Shown piece after piece: positions 61,022 through 64,000 of a stretch of 64,000 nucleotides of DNA. The translations under genes and the position numbers were made by a program. How positions within the stretch are numbered: position 1 is the stretch's first letter; the number at the start of each line of letters is the position of its first letter. Location: positions 123,548 to 187,547 of the forward strand of contig NW_003546381.1 in the NCBI RefSeq assembly GCF_000090795.2, written 5' to 3'. Below the pieces are notes generated by a model. That model was not told where the DNA came from, searched no databases, and saw only the letters and a list, made by a program, of their open reading frames with translations. The DNA comes from Amphimedon queenslandica (lineage: Eukaryota > Porifera > Demospongiae > Haplosclerida > Niphatidae).

Positions 61022-61158
61022 CACTTATGCAGTTTATGATAGGTTTGCAAAAGCACAAAGCATGGGTCACGTGATAATTAAAAGGGAGTGGCTGGCACCA
61101 TCGATGCTCTAGGAGTAGGAATCTCGAGAGAAAGCTACCGTATCTCGCGTTCTTCTTT
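61022..61158. promoter_or_regulatory. 137 bp bidirectional promoter, SULT / CAP-Gly kinase
   Basis: Divergent start codons 137 bases apart; no TATA box recognised. CTCGAGAG lies near 61121. Confidence 0.5.
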
Positions 61159-64000
61159 ATGGCCTACATACTGCTATCGGATAAATATGGCAAGAAGAGA
61201 GGTTCAAGCCGTTTGGTCTCAAAAGGAGAAATTGTAGAACGAATCCCAGGAAATTCTTTTGATGGTTCAAGGCAGAACCATAACTACAGAGTTGTTTCTG
61301 ATCCTGATACTACATTTTGCGTCCAGCAATTATTCAATGAAGTAGATCAATTAGAGAGAAATGAAGCCAACTACTTACGAGCCATAAAAGACCCACTTAT
61401 TAGAATACGTGAATATGAAAACAAGACAAGGTTAAATGAGATGCTAGATCTCAGCGTACACGATGTCGTCATAGTGAATAATGGCAATGGTGGGGTGTCG
61501 GTCCCGGTTCATGGCCGGATAGAATATATTGGTCCTTGGAGAGATCATCAAAAAGGAACATTCTTTGGAATCAATATTGCATTAGTGAGTACAAGTACAT
61601 GTCATGTTCCAGCATTCACTGAACTGATTCATTCATTGATAGTTATCATATTGTGTTTTAAAGGTCTTGGTAATGAGTATTGGGTTTCCATACTCGGGGT
61701 TGGTTTAGAACTAGTCTTAAGTAATTTGCCCCAAGAGTGACCAACCATGTATAAACCTGCTATTATTGTTGGCATCTAGTATTGTATAAACAAGGAAGGA
61801 ACAGTAAATAGCATCTAACTGGGCCAGCTTTGTTTTTCCTAGTAGGCAGAAACCGTTATTATGTTGTTCATGGCCCTCCTAAACTTTTAGCAAGAGTAGG
61901 TAATTTTGGTTATGTGGCTCAATCCAATTTTCATGTAAACTTGAGTTCCAAAAGTACAATGTAAAAATTGATACAAAAAGCTGTGGTTACTAATATTTAC
62001 TATAATTACATTTGACCTCGCTCAGCTTTGTGTAGGTGAGGACTAGTTACTACTGTTGTCTGTCTGTCATTAGCATCATGTATTAACCCTTGAAAGTTAT
62101 CAGCTAGAAATATACAAAAATCAATGCAAATTCTCAGTTAGCAAAATAAAACTTCTGTTGCATTGAACTTAATAATGGTTGTTTTTATTGATGCAGGATA
62201 GCAGATATAAAGGAAAGGGAACAAGTAATGGCAGTCCTCATTTTAGCTGTGATACTAATGATGCTATATATGTTGCTATGGATAAAATAATAAAGAGATC
62301 TACTTATGGAGATCATCAATTTAATGTTAAGCCATCTGATGATACATCAACGCCAACCCTTAGACGGACCGAAAGCAGTAAGTTTAAGATGGATGTACGT
62401 GTTGTTCTCCAGTCTTTAAATGACAAAGTAATCCATGGAACTGTAAGATGGACTGGACCAATAATACTTCAGGGACAGACTATCACTGCTGTTGGAATAG
62501 AAACAGTAAATTGATGCATGTATGTTTCTGATTTATAAGTTTCTTAATGATAATAGGATGAAGCGATTAATGCTACGAAAGATTTTCCAGATCTACATAT
62601 ACCAAGTTGTACCAGTGGGCTACAACACTTCACAGTTGCTCCTCCTCATGGTAAAATATATCTTCCTGAGCAGATGGTAGTCTATCCTGAAGATCACAAA
62701 GAAAAAATTGAAAGAAGCATCGAGTTAACCAAAATTGCTAGTAACTATGACATTGATGTATTCTCTTTATGTGCCCAGGATCATCTTTTGGAAGAAGCAT
62801 CTAAAGCCACTAAGATACCTGACCAGCAGATGGCAAAAGCATCAAAAGTAAATATTGTTGAATTTGCTTTTATGATGACCAATTATATATTGTAGCTTGA
62901 TGTAAATGAAGATAAGAGAAAGGCAGCAGAGTTTGGGATTTCTCTGAGAGAGTATCAAGCTCAGCAGAGGCTGTTCAATGAACATTCACCAAAAGAGACT
63001 GATAAACCATTACAAACAAAAACTTTGCCCCCATATATGCGTTCTGTATCTCGTGACAGACACTTTGACAAGCGGAAATCTGCTGGCGTTATACCATCAC
63101 AGCAACTAAATTATGAAACTACTGAAGAAAACAGGCAGCTTAAAGCAGTTCAAGAAGAGCAACGACGCAGAATCCAGCAATTAGAAAAAGAAAAATCCGA
63201 CATAACACAAGCAAAACAAGACTTGGAACAACGTTTTGATCAGATGAGAGCAGAGCTAGATGAGGTTTCAATGCAAAAAAGTGAACTAGAAACTCAAGTT
63301 CGATATTACCGGCAGCAATTAACAGAAGGACCATCACTACCAGGCAAGGAACCTTGGGAGATTGATCGCAGGGACATTCAAGTGACAAACCAGAAGTTAG
63401 GACATGGAGGGTGGGGAGAAGTTTACGTAGGAATATATTTTAAGCAACAAGTTGCTGTTAAGAAATTGCACACTAGCATAGAGGAGCATTTTACTAGCAC
63501 AATTATAGAAGAAATAAAGACCATGTCTAAGTTGTGTCATCCTAATCTTCTTCAGTTTATTGGAGCTGTATTTGTCAATGATGGCCCCGAGTCAGGCTCT
63601 AAAATGCTTATTACAGAAATAATGGATATGTCCTTAAGAGCTGCTTATGAAAGGCGTATATTGACTCCGGCAGACAGAGATATTATTCTTAGAATAATGC
63701 ATGATGTAGCTGTTGGTTTAAATTACTTGCATTCTCTACCAGATCCTATCATCCATCGTGATGTCAGCAGTGCTAATGTTCTCCTTGAATCAAAGGGCAG
63801 TAATAAATGGAAAACCAAGATCTCAGATTTTGGATCAGCCAAGCAATCACGTCAGGCTTATTCAAGAGGTGCAGGAGCAATGGTTTATAGTGCTCCAGAG
63901 TCATTCCCACAAGGTTGGAAAGAGCAGAGAAAGAGACAAACAACAAAAATGGATGTTTACAGTTATGGGATTTTACTCTGTGAAGTGCTTTTGTGCCAAT
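61159..64000 (+). CDS. CAP-Gly, coiled-coil, TKL-type protein kinase; 3' end outside window
   Basis: Exons 61159-61584, 62197-62505, 62557-62847 and 62896 to the window end are all phase 0. N-terminal ~90 residues: RIREYENKTRLNEMLDLS. A first CAP-Gly-like domain spans the first intron (VHGRIEYIGPW, KGTFFGINIAL, HFSCDTNDAIYVAMDKI). A second runs over exons 2-3 (VIHGTVRWTGPI, ITAVGIET, HFTVAPPHGKIYLPEQMV), both closest in style to CYLD CAP-Gly domains. A helical segment, then a coiled coil (62100-bp region of exon 4: QEEQRRRIQQLEKEKSDITQ). The kinase domain begins ~63385: LGHGGWGEVYVG, VAVKKL, IIHRDVSSANVLL, ISDFGSAKQ, VYSAPES, MDVYSYGILLCEVL. All catalytic residues are present (Lys, HRD, DFG). 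Kinase subdomains X-XI lie beyond base 64000. Confidence 0.9.
61741..62196. other. Intron of the CAP-Gly kinase gene, no element recognised
   Basis: The intron starts at 61585; the frame stays open to 61740 past the GTGAGT donor, then AT-rich DNA follows. No MITE or array word was found. Confidence 0.5.

Overview
The window is eukaryotic and animal-like. Genes are split by many short GT-AG introns, often 43-60 bases, and the non-coding DNA is AT-rich and full of small palindromic transposons. The gene set is metazoan: Strawberry notch, HGH1, TMEM205, TTD14, ST7, a mitochondrial fission regulator relative, CCDC86 and a cytosolic sulfotransferase. It also holds family types I associate with demosponges: death-domain and Kelch/ZU5/death-fold proteins, giant beta-helix multi-pass membrane proteins, and CAP-Gly plus kinase fusions. 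Together with the endlessly repeated ACATGTACATGT word, this suggests a demosponge, most likely Amphimedon queenslandica. The species is inference; no search was run.

Layout, left to right. 1-1367 (-): partial death-domain gene. 1406-2321: foldback transposon. 2779-3520 (-): TMEM205-like gene. 3900-19103 (+): Strawberry notch (SBNO) helicase, for which I could place 31 exons with consistent phases; one intron carries a complete tRNA-Phe. 19285-20990 (-): HGH1. 21259-22237 (+): small single-pass membrane protein. 22311-25700 (-): TTD14-type P-loop/CYTH protein. 25883-27358 (-): ST7, one exon. 27470-30834 (+): a Lys-rich ORF and MTFR-like exons, probably one gene. 30918-36299 (+): AGC protein kinase. 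36705-42042 (-): beta-helix multi-TM receptor-like gene, many exons. 42204-43559: two tandem copies of a repeat. 43600-44826 (+): degenerate copy of the 3' half of the AGC kinase. 45580-49900 (-): Kelch / coiled-coil / ZU5 / CARD-like gene. 50324-53485 (-): CCDC86/CGR1. 53877-57731 (-): second beta-helix multi-TM gene, one exon. 59472-61021 (-): sulfotransferase. 61159-64000+ (+): CAP-Gly, coiled-coil, TKL kinase gene running off the right end.

Genes are tightly packed. Four start-to-start pairs share promoters of 111-379 bp, and several pairs are tail-to-tail. Introns and gaps hold two main repeat classes. One is a set of ~120-210 bp palindromic MITEs flanked by TA. The other is a dispersed element built from ~186 bp tandem units between CAGGGTTTCCC ends. 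In the big CCDC86 intron these are nested four deep, around a fossil hAT transposon whose two 8-bp target duplications are intact.

The genes most likely to hold new biology are the two beta-helix receptors, the Kelch-ZU5-CARD protein, the death-domain protein and the CAP-Gly kinase. Their domains suggest sensing and signalling, but nothing in the sequence shows that they work together.
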